A stretch of DNA of 64,000 nucleotides from Streptomyces sp. CG1 (GCF_041080625.1 NZ_CP163518.1:8363501-8427500); one strand, 5' to 3'; shown: positions 26,601 to 34,159, counted from the first letter of the stretch. The notes: generated from the letters alone by a model not told the origin. A program made the numbers and translations.

Positions 26601-28123
26601 GCCACCGCTTTTGTGGCGAGTTCGGTGGCGTGCCGGTTGCTCGCCGCCAGTACTTCCTCGCGGACGCCCGGGTGAAAGGAGAAAAGCCCGTCGTCGGCCG
26701 CGTCCGGCGTCACCAGATCGCTCATGAGGAACTCGGCCAGGTGCTCCGGACCGGTGCGCGGCAGGGTGCGCCGTTGCAGGGCCGTCATGACCGGCAGGTC
26801 CAGTGGAGCGGTGGCGAGGCGGGTGGCCAGCTGGAACGTGTCGGGAGAGGCCCAGACCCGGAACAGGGCGACGCGTTCGGCCGCGGTCTTCTCACGGGGT
26901 GCGCGCACGGACTCTGCGGGCGGTCGTGAGGTCCGGGGCAGGAGCAGGGCCGCCACCTCGGTCCAGCGCGGCCCTGTCCCGGTCAGGAACGTGGTCCAGG
27001 GGAGCAGCCACTCCTCGGACAGCTCCAGGACGGGGACCACGGTGTCCGTCCGGTGCGCCGGGGTCCGTCCCGACGGCTCGGCGTACTCCCACGACCCGGG
27101 GCCCGGCCGGTCCTGCGCCGTCTGCAGCCGGACGCGTTCGAGCCGGTGCAGCGCGGTGCGGTACCACAGGTGCTGGGGCAGCACGTTCAGGACGGCGGTC
27201 GGCTGATGGCGGCCCCAGGACGCGAGGTGGGCCTGTACGGCACCGGACTGCCAGGCCGGAGCCAGACCGTCGGTGAGGACGAGGACGAGCGTGCGCCCGG
27301 TGGGATCCAGCAGCCGTCCGGGTGAGATGCCGTGCGCGGTGCCCGGCCAGTGCACGGACACCGACTCGGGCCTGCTCGTGTCGAGATGGAGCAGCCGGAA
27401 ATCGCCGAAGCCGCCGTACTGCCGGAACAGGCGTGCGGCGTGTTCGGTGGTGTCGCGCCACACGGCCATCCGCGGTGCGACGTCGAGGAGCAGCACCGCG
27501 TGCCAGCGCGGCCCCGGTCCTGGGCGCATGGCGGGTGGCAGCCCGGGGTCCACCGCCAGGCGTTCGGCCGTGGTGTCCGTGTCGACCTCTGGCGCCCGGG
27601 GGGTCGGGGCCTGCCGGCGCAACGGCCGCAGGGCGCGCGCGAGGTGGGGCAGCGGGGGGTCAGGGGGTCGGCGCAGGGCGCGGACCGGGTGGAGGGTGCC
27701 CGTGCCGCCGGGCGCCGGGAGGTCGTCCGTGAGGGGGAGGAGCGGCAACGGATCCGGCTCGACGGGCCGGTGGTCGCCGTTGGTACGGCCGCGCCGGCTG
27801 TCCTCCGCCGGGGCCTTACGGTCGGTGTGCGGGGTGAGGGGTTCCCGGTCCGGCGGCCACTGCGGGAACCGGGGCGGTGGTGCCTGCTGCTCGGCGGGCG
27901 CCTGTCGAGGAGGCCGGGCGGTCGGCGGCGCGTGCTCGGGCGGATCTCCCTGGTCGTCCGTCCACGCCGCGATCTCCGGGTAGTGGGCCGCGAGCCACAG
28001 GGCGTCCGCGATCTCCCGTGGGTGCAGTTCACCGATGGGCACGGCGGAGGCAGCGGCGGCGGACGCTCGACTCGGTCCGCCGGCCGCCGCGCGACCGTTG
28101 ATCTTCGGCGGTTGGTCAGACAC
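23681..28123 (-). CDS. FxsT-like NB-ARC/TPR signalling NTPase with SAV_2336-type N-terminus
   Basis: 1480 residues, GTG start at 28123 overlapping the MoxR stop by 8 bp. Domains in order: Pro-rich N-terminus; a vWA-like/SAV_2336-type domain (about 205-415: VLLLDVAPRMAVWRDT, LVLVLTDGLAPAW, LPQHLWYRTALH); a helical linker; a STAND NTPase (GREDLLQRLERELRG; Walker A HGLGGVGKSQLAQEYV about 691-706; Walker B WLLVFDNAE about 768-776; ITSRN; GDLPLAVEQA); winged-helix region; and about ten C-terminal TPRs (AYGEEDPLTLDHTHNLAVALR-type units). This matches tetratricopeptide proteins of FxSxx-COOH systems. In STAND proteins the TPRs sense a ligand and the NTPase assembles on activation. Codons 510 and 563 are TTA. 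Confidence 0.85.
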   Translation of the reverse strand: MSDQPPKINGRAAAGGPSRASAAAASAVPIGELHPREIADALWLAAHYPEIAAWTDDQGDPPEHAPPTARPPRQAPAEQQAPPPRFPQWPPDREPLTPHTDRKAPAEDSRRGRTNGDHRPVEPDPLPLLPLTDDLPAPGGTGTLHPVRALRRPPDPPLPHLARALRPLRRQAPTPRAPEVDTDTTAERLAVDPGLPPAMRPGPGPRWHAVLLLDVAPRMAVWRDTTEHAARLFRQYGGFGDFRLLHLDTSRPESVSVHWPGTAHGISPGRLLDPTGRTLVLVLTDGLAPAWQSGAVQAHLASWGRHQPTAVLNVLPQHLWYRTALHRLERVRLQTAQDRPGPGSWEYAEPSGRTPAHRTDTVVPVLELSEEWLLPWTTFLTGTGPRWTEVAALLLPRTSRPPAESVRAPREKTAAERVALFRVWASPDTFQLATRLATAPLDLPVMTALQRRTLPRTGPEHLAEFLMSDLVTPDAADDGLFSFHPGVREEVLAASNRHATELATKAVAELLAPRSTAAREMLAYLDGATASKPKVTEENRRLREIEFAVLRSLSGAHARRARLIGQLIRAHEESTQQMSESTRGERPIAPHTESYGIVTEPNTSEAPVLAEQLGHADTGTSPGDATMVTAYPDTGSRQGITLSRPAPVATVRPMVWGNMPPRNLVFTGREDLLQRLERELRGGPTAVLPHALHGLGGVGKSQLAQEYVYRQAGLYDIVWWIPAERPTQIAQALVELAHRLHLPVSSEAITAVPAVLEALRTGNPYSKWLLVFDNAESPEAVQEFFPSSSENSSGGSILITSRNPQWNTLARPLEVDVFERAESIQLLQRRNPDLSDDEADQLAHVLGDLPLAVEQASAWRAETGMPAAEYLRLFAEKRAELMTVSRPTHYEQTVATAWNVSLDHLASKNPAALQLLQICAYFAPEPIARSLFSGAPVQPIAPDLDRALTDPLRLARAIREINRYSLAKIDHRNNSIQMHRLVQAVLIARMTEEQQQRMRHGAHLLLAANAPRDPRDPDHWGRFGDLYPHVVESSAIDSEVGNVRQLIINTADYLYYWGDHESAREFGQKAYERWREKYGEGDQQTLLLCRSLWYVLWRMGRYGEAAELSQRMLTAVQALGSDAEEELLSTMGSVAVDRRSHGDFRGALDIAREVHERAVRAYGEEDPLTLDHTHNLAVALRACGHYREALQLDEETWRRNVVIYGEEAYDTLLSEMGLALDRREAGDYALGARMFEEIVEKYRNVFGEANPHTLRALARLAVSRRKAGDHQAAYDLSLQASKALTDRYGERSPDSLVASLSLSIDLRQLNNLDDALKLGERTRDLYAEVFGSQHPDTVAADIDLAITLRLVNQVEDARALNENALDRAVRALGEDHPTVLVCAANLASDRYAQGDAAGALELGQRTLERVKATLGEQHPTAFALMNNIASDLRALRRTEEAEAMHTAAVEGLRGKLGAVHPACTDAEAWRRSNCDADPMP

Positions 28124-29240
28124 CCCAGTCCGCTCCGTCTCCGCTCAGCGGGTGCCAGATAGCTTCGAGGACGGCCTGCCACTCGGCGTGGTCCTCCTCA
28201 CCGTAGGAGTAGGCGCCTGAGGTGACCAGGTGTGCCGCATTGAGTAATTGGTCGGATGCCAGTCCGTCGACCTGAGCGCTGCGCGTCATGAACTCCTGGA
28301 CGAGCCTTTCTTGCACGTCTCCCAACCCGCCCCCGAAGTGTGCGACGACCAACTCGCCCAGCGTCTCCGGTGTGGGGTCCGGTATATCAAGTCGCAGGCA
28401 TCGGCGCATAAACGCCTCAGGAAACTCACGTTCACCGTTGGACGTCATGATGACGATCGGGAATGATCGAGTTTTGATGATCCCGTCATTAATTGTCGCG
28501 GTCCTGCCCGGGTCTGCCGTGTAAACGGTGACACTCTCCATCTGGCGCTTCACCCGAACGAGAGGCTGAACCGGGAACCAGCCGTCCTCGAACAAGGACA
28601 GCAGGTCATTGGGCAGGTCGGCGTCTCCCTTGTCCAGTTCGTCGATCAGCAGGACACGCGGCAGACGGTGGGGCAGGAGGGCGGTGCCCAGCGGACCGAG
28701 CTGGATGAAATCGCCGATGTCCAGGGCGGTCACCGGCGCACCGTCCTCGGCGGCGTCCTGCCCGGACCCGCGCCCCTGTGCCGCGAACCACGCCTGTCCC
28801 GCCTGCGCACGCCCCAGGACGTCGTACTCGAACAGCCCCGAAGCCAGCGTCGTCCGGCTCGTGACCGGCCATTGGAGCACCCGTCCCAGGCCCAGTTCAC
28901 GGGCGATGCGAAAGGCGAGCGCGGACTTGCCGACGCCGGGCCGGCCCGTCACCAGCAACGGACGCCTCAGCAGGATGGCGGCGTTGACCGACCGTACCTC
29001 GGCCGCCGGCGGACGCCGGGTCGCCGAGGCCGGTCCCAGCCGCCGGTCCGCTTCGCCGTCCTCGGGAGGCGCGGGCTGCACCGGCCCTCCGTCGAAGGTC
29101 CGCCAGCGCGGGCCCGGCGGCCACACGCGGTCCTCGTACGGCGTCTCGTCGGTGAACGCCGCACCGGTGCCGGTGTAGAGCCTCGGGCCCGGCGGGCGGC
29201 CGTCCGGTGTCGGTAAGCCCGCCTGAGGTGACGTACTCAT
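28116..29240 (-). CDS. MoxR-family AAA ATPase
   Basis: 374 residues. A Pro-rich N-terminus (about 1-75) precedes an AAA core with Walker A TGRPGVGKSALAFRIA (about 96-111), Walker B RVLLIDELDKGDADLPNDLL (about 194-213), sensor IVIMTSNGEREFPEAFMRRCLRLDIP (about 266-291) and a C-terminal lid. MoxR ATPases remodel partner proteins, often with vWA-domain partners. The ATG overlaps the VMAP stop (ATGA) and its stop overlaps the next start (GTGTCTGA), so the three proteins are co-translated. Codon 332 is TTA. The 3' half is visibly less GC-rich (28230-28530) than the flanking genome, suggesting acquisition. Confidence 0.88.
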   Translation of the reverse strand: MSTSPQAGLPTPDGRPPGPRLYTGTGAAFTDETPYEDRVWPPGPRWRTFDGGPVQPAPPEDGEADRRLGPASATRRPPAAEVRSVNAAILLRRPLLVTGRPGVGKSALAFRIARELGLGRVLQWPVTSRTTLASGLFEYDVLGRAQAGQAWFAAQGRGSGQDAAEDGAPVTALDIGDFIQLGPLGTALLPHRLPRVLLIDELDKGDADLPNDLLSLFEDGWFPVQPLVRVKRQMESVTVYTADPGRTATINDGIIKTRSFPIVIMTSNGEREFPEAFMRRCLRLDIPDPTPETLGELVVAHFGGGLGDVQERLVQEFMTRSAQVDGLASDQLLNAAHLVTSGAYSYGEEDHAEWQAVLEAIWHPLSGDGADWGV

Positions 29241-30877
29241 TCAATCCCCCCTATGAACGCGGCAGGCGCGCCGGCACCATCGCCCAGCAGTTGCTCAGGG
29301 TCGTCCCAGACGACGCAGAGGTGCTGGGCCGAGGCCTGCGTACGGCCGTCCGCAGGCGTTGCGGAATCGCTCTTCCACTGTCGGGCATGGAACGGAAGGC
29401 CTGCCAGACCGCCTTCGGCCAGGCCGTCCCGGACCATGCCATGGAACTGCTCGGAGGTCGCTTCCCGATGGAGTATGCAGACAGGGATGCCCAGATCGAT
29501 GGCGACGCGAACTTCTCCGAGGCCGGCCGCCCTGCCGACGGCCGGCGGCTCGCTGAGCACCATGGCGACGACGTCCTTCTTCGCGCCGATCGTCTTGTCC
29601 AGGCGCCCGAGATACTCCTTCACGGGACGGCCCGCCTGGTCGCAGTAGTGGACGGCCTCCTCGTTCTCCGGTGCGTCCTTCCAGCGCGCCCAGCGCAGCC
29701 GCCAGATCTGGTAGGCGTCCCGCCGGTGCAGGCGTTCCAGGCTGTGCAGCACTATCTCCGGATACTTGCTGAACAGCGGGTTGGCGTAGCCGAGCGAGGG
29801 ATCGCGGTCCCACCATTCCACCGGCTCGTTCAGCAACTCGGTGGGCAGGAAGAACTCCAGCACCACTTCCTGGGCGCGCGTGTGCCACAAGGACGCCATG
29901 CGGGTCAGCATGCGTGCCACCGTGGCCGGTACCTGCGCGCGGGGGACCGGCTGCCGGGCCTCGCCCTCCTTCGCGTGATGCAACTCCGGGGACTCCGCGT
30001 ACTTCACCCGGGCGGACACCCAATAGCGGCGCCCCTTGCGTGCCGGCCGTCTGCCGGTGCCGGGCAACGGCGTGAGGTCCGGTACGAGTTTGATGTACAG
30101 CCTGATCACCGGGCGTTCCGGCCGGACGGGCGGGTCCGCCGGCAGAGCGGGCGGGGCTTCGGGCACCACGACGGCGCGTTCCGCCGGGGACACGACGGCG
30201 CGTTCCGCCGGGAACGGGCGTCCGTCGAGCAGGGACGCCCGTAACGCCGCGAGGCCGTCCTCGCCGTCGGCCAGCTTCCACCGTGCGGCGAAGTGGTCGT
30301 TCCAGCCCTGCAACTCGCCGACGTGCGAGGCGAGATCGGGGTGGAGCGCCAGGTGTTCCAGCAGCAGCATGCCGGGGGACAGGACCGTGCCCGGCAGGCT
30401 CGTGAGGCCGGACAGATGCAGAAACGCGTGCCAGGCCGTCGTGCAGTACGTCGGCAGCCGCACCCGGCCACCCGTGATCACCGCGACCGTGGCGTCGAGT
30501 TCCGGAAGGCTGACGTCCAGGGCGTCGCGCAACGCCGTCCAGTCCCTGCCGTCGTAGAGCCGCAGCGCGTAGAACTCCTCCACGAGCGGCATCAGACGGT
30601 GCTCCAGCGAGGGGGCCACGAGACAGGTCGCGTCCACCAGCACCGCCAGCCCGTCCGGCAGCTCCTCGCACACCCGCACCGCCGCGACGAACTCCTGCTG
30701 GGCGGTGGGAAACTCCTCCAGCGCCTGACCGCGGCTGCCCAGCTGCCGCGTCAGTTCGAGCCGCCACTGGTGCCGGCCGCGCGTGTCCGTCAGGGCCGAC
30801 GACTCCGCCAGGACGCCCACGACCCCGCGCACGATCCGGTTGCTCTGTTCGTTCTGGACAGCGAGTCCCCATGGCAT
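29237..30877 (-). CDS. VMAP-type protein (vWA-MoxR associated protein) with N-terminal EAD2-like domain
   Basis: 546 residues, ATG at 30877 behind GGGGGAGAG. Residues about 14-102 (VVGVLAESSALTDTRGRHQW ... FVAAVRVCEELPDGLAVLVDA ... LMPLVEEF) form an EAD2-like helical domain. A middle helical region follows, then a VMAP-C-like domain from about 270 to the end, recognised by RLYIKLVPD, EVVLEFFLPTELLNEPVEWW (about 335-355) and LERLHRRDAYQIWRLRW. VMAP proteins are the third partner of predicted vWA/MoxR ternary conflict systems. First gene of the overlapping operon with MoxR and the STAND protein, and divergent from the S-4TM gene. Codon 212 is TTA. Confidence 0.75.
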   Translation of the reverse strand: MPWGLAVQNEQSNRIVRGVVGVLAESSALTDTRGRHQWRLELTRQLGSRGQALEEFPTAQQEFVAAVRVCEELPDGLAVLVDATCLVAPSLEHRLMPLVEEFYALRLYDGRDWTALRDALDVSLPELDATVAVITGGRVRLPTYCTTAWHAFLHLSGLTSLPGTVLSPGMLLLEHLALHPDLASHVGELQGWNDHFAARWKLADGEDGLAALRASLLDGRPFPAERAVVSPAERAVVVPEAPPALPADPPVRPERPVIRLYIKLVPDLTPLPGTGRRPARKGRRYWVSARVKYAESPELHHAKEGEARQPVPRAQVPATVARMLTRMASLWHTRAQEVVLEFFLPTELLNEPVEWWDRDPSLGYANPLFSKYPEIVLHSLERLHRRDAYQIWRLRWARWKDAPENEEAVHYCDQAGRPVKEYLGRLDKTIGAKKDVVAMVLSEPPAVGRAAGLGEVRVAIDLGIPVCILHREATSEQFHGMVRDGLAEGGLAGLPFHARQWKSDSATPADGRTQASAQHLCVVWDDPEQLLGDGAGAPAAFIGGIE

Positions 30878-31066
30878 AGGCGTCTCTCCCCCGCACGCAG
30901 CCCCACCTGGCGCCTCCGCTCCAACACCCGATCAGGGTAGGGGGATTGGGCACACAGCCAAACACGTTCGACGAGATTCACGGGTAGGAACATGGTCCGG
31001 GACGCCACGCCGCGGTGGACGCCGGAATAGGGTGCTGCACGTCCAGGGGTGAGCAGGGGGGACCAC
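30878..31066. promoter_or_regulatory. Divergent promoter region of VMAP operon and S-4TM gene
   Basis: 189 bp between start codons. It must contain the promoters of both the VMAP-MoxR-STAND operon and the S-4TM gene. No confident -35/-10 pair was found, though the middle (30935-30990) is less GC-rich. Joint regulation of sensor and effector from this region is likely but inferred. Confidence 0.4.
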
Positions 31067-31975
31067 GTGAGTCAACGAGTGCCGGCTCCGATCGTGCGAC
31101 GCCAGAACGACGAGGACCTGCTGACCGTCCTGCGTGCCGGAGAGTCCGCGCACGCCCGCGCCCGAAGGCTCGCCTCCGCCCGTGTCGTCGTGTCCGTGAT
31201 CCTGGCCGCCGGCGCAGTGCTCGCGGTCGTGGTTCCGGCCCTGCAGACGGTGCTCACGACAGCCGGCTTCCTATGGGCTCTCGTGTATGCCGTCGGGGCC
31301 GGTTCATGGACGGAGAGCGAGTTCCGTACGGCCGCACTGCTGCAGGAGACCTTCGACACCCGGCTGTACGACATCCCGTGGAACGAGATGCTGGCCGGGA
31401 ACGCCCCGTCCGCCGACGAGATCAGCAGGCTGGCGCGGCGCTACAAGGGTCCCGAGGAGCGCCTGCGGGACTACTACGAGATCCGTGAACTGCCGCGCCC
31501 CCTGGACCTTCTGTCCTGCATCCTGCAGAACCTCGCGTGGGGCGCGCGGATACGCCGGCGCTATGCCGCCGTGGTCCAGGCGGGCGTGATCGGATGGATC
31601 GTCACCGGGGTGGCCGTGGGCGTCGCCACCCGGATGACCCTCGCCTCCCTGCTCACGACCTGGTTCATCCCCTCGCTTGGGCTGCTGCTGCTCGGTGTCG
31701 ACATCGTGCGTGAGCAGGGCGAGACCGCGGCGGCGCGGGAACACGCGCGGCAGGTGATCCTGCGGGAGATGCGAGAGCACGCGCACGCGGGACTGCCCGC
31801 GCACCGCGTCCCGGACCTGCTGGTGCTCGCCCGGCAGGCTCAGGACGTGCTGCTGCGGACCCGCCTGGCACAGGCGCGGGTGCCCAACTGGTTCTTCCGG
31901 AGATTCCTGGACAGCGACCGCGCGGACTTCGCCGCCGCCATGGACGAGGTCGGCAGCTGGCTGCCGCGGGCCTGA
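31067..31975 (+). CDS. S-4TM-family putative pore-forming effector
   Basis: 302 residues, GTG at 31067 with GGGGGGA just upstream (an in-frame GTG at 31049 is possible). Two pairs of membrane helices: VVVSVILAAGAVLAVVVPAL plus LTTAGFLWALVYAVGAG (about 40-80), and AGVIGWIVTGVAVGVATRM plus WFIPSLGLLLLGVDIV (about 170-220). Between them lies the family hallmark LLQETFDTRLYDIPWNEMLAG (LPWN-like motif) with LPRPLDLLSC and RRRYA. S-4TM proteins are predicted membrane-permeabilising effectors of nucleotide-activated conflict systems. It is divergent from the VMAP operon, which suggests it is the killing arm of that system. Confidence 0.8.
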   Translation: MSQRVPAPIVRRQNDEDLLTVLRAGESAHARARRLASARVVVSVILAAGAVLAVVVPALQTVLTTAGFLWALVYAVGAGSWTESEFRTAALLQETFDTRLYDIPWNEMLAGNAPSADEISRLARRYKGPEERLRDYYEIRELPRPLDLLSCILQNLAWGARIRRRYAAVVQAGVIGWIVTGVAVGVATRMTLASLLTTWFIPSLGLLLLGVDIVREQGETAAAREHARQVILREMREHAHAGLPAHRVPDLLVLARQAQDVLLRTRLAQARVPNWFFRRFLDSDRADFAAAMDEVGSWLPRA

Positions 31976-32142
31976 GGCAGGAGTTCGGCGGCAGGAGTTC
32001 GGGGGCCGTTCCTTCCGTCTTATCGCTCGGGCCGAAGAAAGAGGATCTCTGCGTACCCCACGCGACCGGGCCCCGCCCGCTGTTCATGGCCGGGTGAGAT
32101 CCGCGGACAGTACGTGTCCGCGATCCCGGTTAGCGTGCGGTC

Positions 32143-33252
32143 ATGACGAAGAGCAGTGCGGCCGACGTCCCCGTCCTGGACGTCCGTGCCCTCAACCGTG
32201 CCACCCTGGAGCGGCAGCTGTTGCTGCGCCGCTCGGCGCTGTCCCCGCTGGACGCCGTGGCGCATCTGCTGGGGCTGCAGGCGCAGAACGCCACCCCGCC
32301 GTACCACGCCCTCGCCGCCCGCCTCGACGGTTTCGCGCCCGAGCGGCTGTCCGCGCTGATGGCCGGCCGCGAGGTCGCCCGGATCGTCACCCTGCGCTCG
32401 ACCCTGCACACCCACACCGCCGAGGACTGCCTCACCCTGCGGCCCCTCGTCCAGCCGGCCCGAAACCGTGAGCTGGCCGGTTTCCGCAAGGGCCTGGCCG
32501 GCGTCGACCTGGACGAGCTGGCCGGCCTCGCCCGTGAGCTGGTCGAGGCCGAGCCGCACACCATGGCCCAGTTGCGGCAGGCACTCAGCGCCCGCTGGCC
32601 GGACGCCGAGCCGCGGGCTCTCGCCGTGGCCGCCCGCTGCACCCTGCCGCTGGTCCAGGTCACCCCCCGCGGGCTGTGGGGCCGTAGCGGCCAGGTCGCC
32701 CTCACCACCGCCGAGCACTGGCTCGGCCGGCCGCACGGCGAGGCCCCCGCCGTCGAGTGCGTGGTCCTGCGCTACCTCGCCGCCTTCGGCCCGGCGTCCG
32801 TCAAGGACATGCAGACCTGGGCCGGGCTCACCCGCCTCCGGGAGGCCTTCGAACGGCTCCGCCCGCGCCTGCTGACCTTCCGGGATCCGAGCGGCACCGA
32901 GCTGTTCGACCTCCCCGACGCCCCGCGGCCCGGCCCGGACACACCGGCACCGCCGCGCTTCCTGCCCGAGTTCGACAATCTGCTGCTGTCCCACGCCGAC
33001 CGCGGCCGCGTCGTACCGCCCGCCCACCAGGGCCGTAACTGGCGCGGCAACCAGGCCTTTCGCACCCTCCTGGTCGACGGCTTCCTGGCCGGCCTGTGGA
33101 AACTGGACGCGGACGCCCTCGTCATCGAGTCCTTCGCCCCGCTGACCGGTGCCCAGCGGGACGAGGTCACCGCGGAGGGGGAGCGGATGCTCCGCGTGCT
33201 GTACCCGGAGGCGTCGTACGACATCCGCTTCGGGACGGTCGTACCGCGGTGA
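32143..33252 (+). CDS. Winged-helix DNA-binding protein, AlkZ-like DNA glycosylase
   Basis: 369 residues of the HTH_42 family (tandem winged helices). The start is LDVRALNRATLERQLLLRR, with GLQAQN at 44-49. The QAQ triad (46-48) matches the Q-x-Q catalytic motif of AlkZ, a Streptomyces glycosylase that repairs interstrand crosslinks. ARIVTLRSTLHTHTAEDC and the C-terminal FLPEFDNLLLSHADRGRVVP are family-typical. Whether it repairs a particular lesion is unknown; AlkZ proteins often sit in natural-product clusters, but none is recognised here. Confidence 0.85.
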   Translation: MTKSSAADVPVLDVRALNRATLERQLLLRRSALSPLDAVAHLLGLQAQNATPPYHALAARLDGFAPERLSALMAGREVARIVTLRSTLHTHTAEDCLTLRPLVQPARNRELAGFRKGLAGVDLDELAGLARELVEAEPHTMAQLRQALSARWPDAEPRALAVAARCTLPLVQVTPRGLWGRSGQVALTTAEHWLGRPHGEAPAVECVVLRYLAAFGPASVKDMQTWAGLTRLREAFERLRPRLLTFRDPSGTELFDLPDAPRPGPDTPAPPRFLPEFDNLLLSHADRGRVVPPAHQGRNWRGNQAFRTLLVDGFLAGLWKLDADALVIESFAPLTGAQRDEVTAEGERMLRVLYPEASYDIRFGTVVPR

Positions 33253-33292
33253 GCCGCACGCCACGACACTCGGCCCCTCTAGAGTCGGGCCC

Positions 33293-34159
33293 ATGGAACT
33301 CCGCCAGCTCAGCTATTTCGTCGCCGTCGCCGAGGAGCTGCACTTCGGGCGGGCGGCCGAGCGGCTGCACATCGTGCAGTCGGCGGTCAGCCAGCAGATA
33401 CAGCGGCTGGAGCGGGAGCTGGGCGCCGAGCTGTTCGACCGCTCGCCACGCCGGGTGCGGCTGACCGGGGCGGGGGAGCGGCTGCTGCCCGAGGCGCGGG
33501 CGGTGCTCGCGGCGGCGGAGCGGGCGCGGGCCGTGGTGGCGGCGCCCGCCGGGCTGCGCCTCGGCACCAGCACCGGGCTCGGCGCGCATCTGGACCGGGT
33601 GCTGGCCGCGTTCGCCGAGCGGGCGCCCGAGGTGCCGGTGGAACTGGTCTCGCTGCCGGCCGGCGAACGGCTGGCCCGGGTCGCGGCGGGCCGGCTGGAC
33701 GCCGCGTTCGTCCGTTCGGCCGAAACCCCGGCCGGAGTACGGGTGGTGCCCCTGTGGTCCGATCCGCTGGTCGCCGCGCTGCCGGCCACGCACCCGCTGG
33801 CGGGGCGGGACGAGATCGATCTCGCCGACCTCGCCGGGCTGCCCCTCGCCCTCGCCCCGCGCCGCGTCAACCCGGCCCTGGTCGACCTGGTCGTCGGGGC
33901 CTGTCACGCGGCCGGGTTCGAGCCGGTGCCCGGGTCGGCGGGCGGCACCCTGCACGACACCCTCGCCACCATCGGCGCCCGCCCGCTGTGGACGGTCGTC
34001 TACGCCTCCCACGCGCGCGTGCTGGCCACGCCCCGGGTGGCGTACGTCCCCTTCCGCGCGCCCGGACTGGCCCTGGCCACCGGTCTCGCGGTGCCCGCCG
34101 CCGACCCCTCCCCACATCTGGAGAAACTGCTCCTGGCCTGCGGTGATCACGAAGGCTGA
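33293..34159 (+). CDS. LysR-family transcriptional regulator
   Basis: 288 residues. The N-terminal winged helix MELRQLSYFVAVAEELHFGRAAERLHIVQSAVSQQIQRLERELGAELFDR is a textbook LTTR DNA-binding domain. It is followed by a shortened periplasmic-binding-like effector domain (LRLGTSTGLGAHLDRVL, VVPLWSDPLVAALPATHPLAG). It lies 40 bp after the glycosylase gene and 92 bp before a tautomerase on the same strand; the tautomerase is a possible target. Confidence 0.9.
   Translation: MELRQLSYFVAVAEELHFGRAAERLHIVQSAVSQQIQRLERELGAELFDRSPRRVRLTGAGERLLPEARAVLAAAERARAVVAAPAGLRLGTSTGLGAHLDRVLAAFAERAPEVPVELVSLPAGERLARVAAGRLDAAFVRSAETPAGVRVVPLWSDPLVAALPATHPLAGRDEIDLADLAGLPLALAPRRVNPALVDLVVGACHAAGFEPVPGSAGGTLHDTLATIGARPLWTVVYASHARVLATPRVAYVPFRAPGLALATGLAVPAADPSPHLEKLLLACGDHEG

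Noticed and set aside
5186..28123. Many long open frames antisense to real genes (for example within 22199-26404 plus strand and 12127-14715 minus strand)
   Set aside because: They are expected from the extreme GC of the third codon position. Their predicted proteins are low-complexity Arg/Gly/Ala/Pro sequences with no family motifs, and the opposite frame encodes recognisable proteins.
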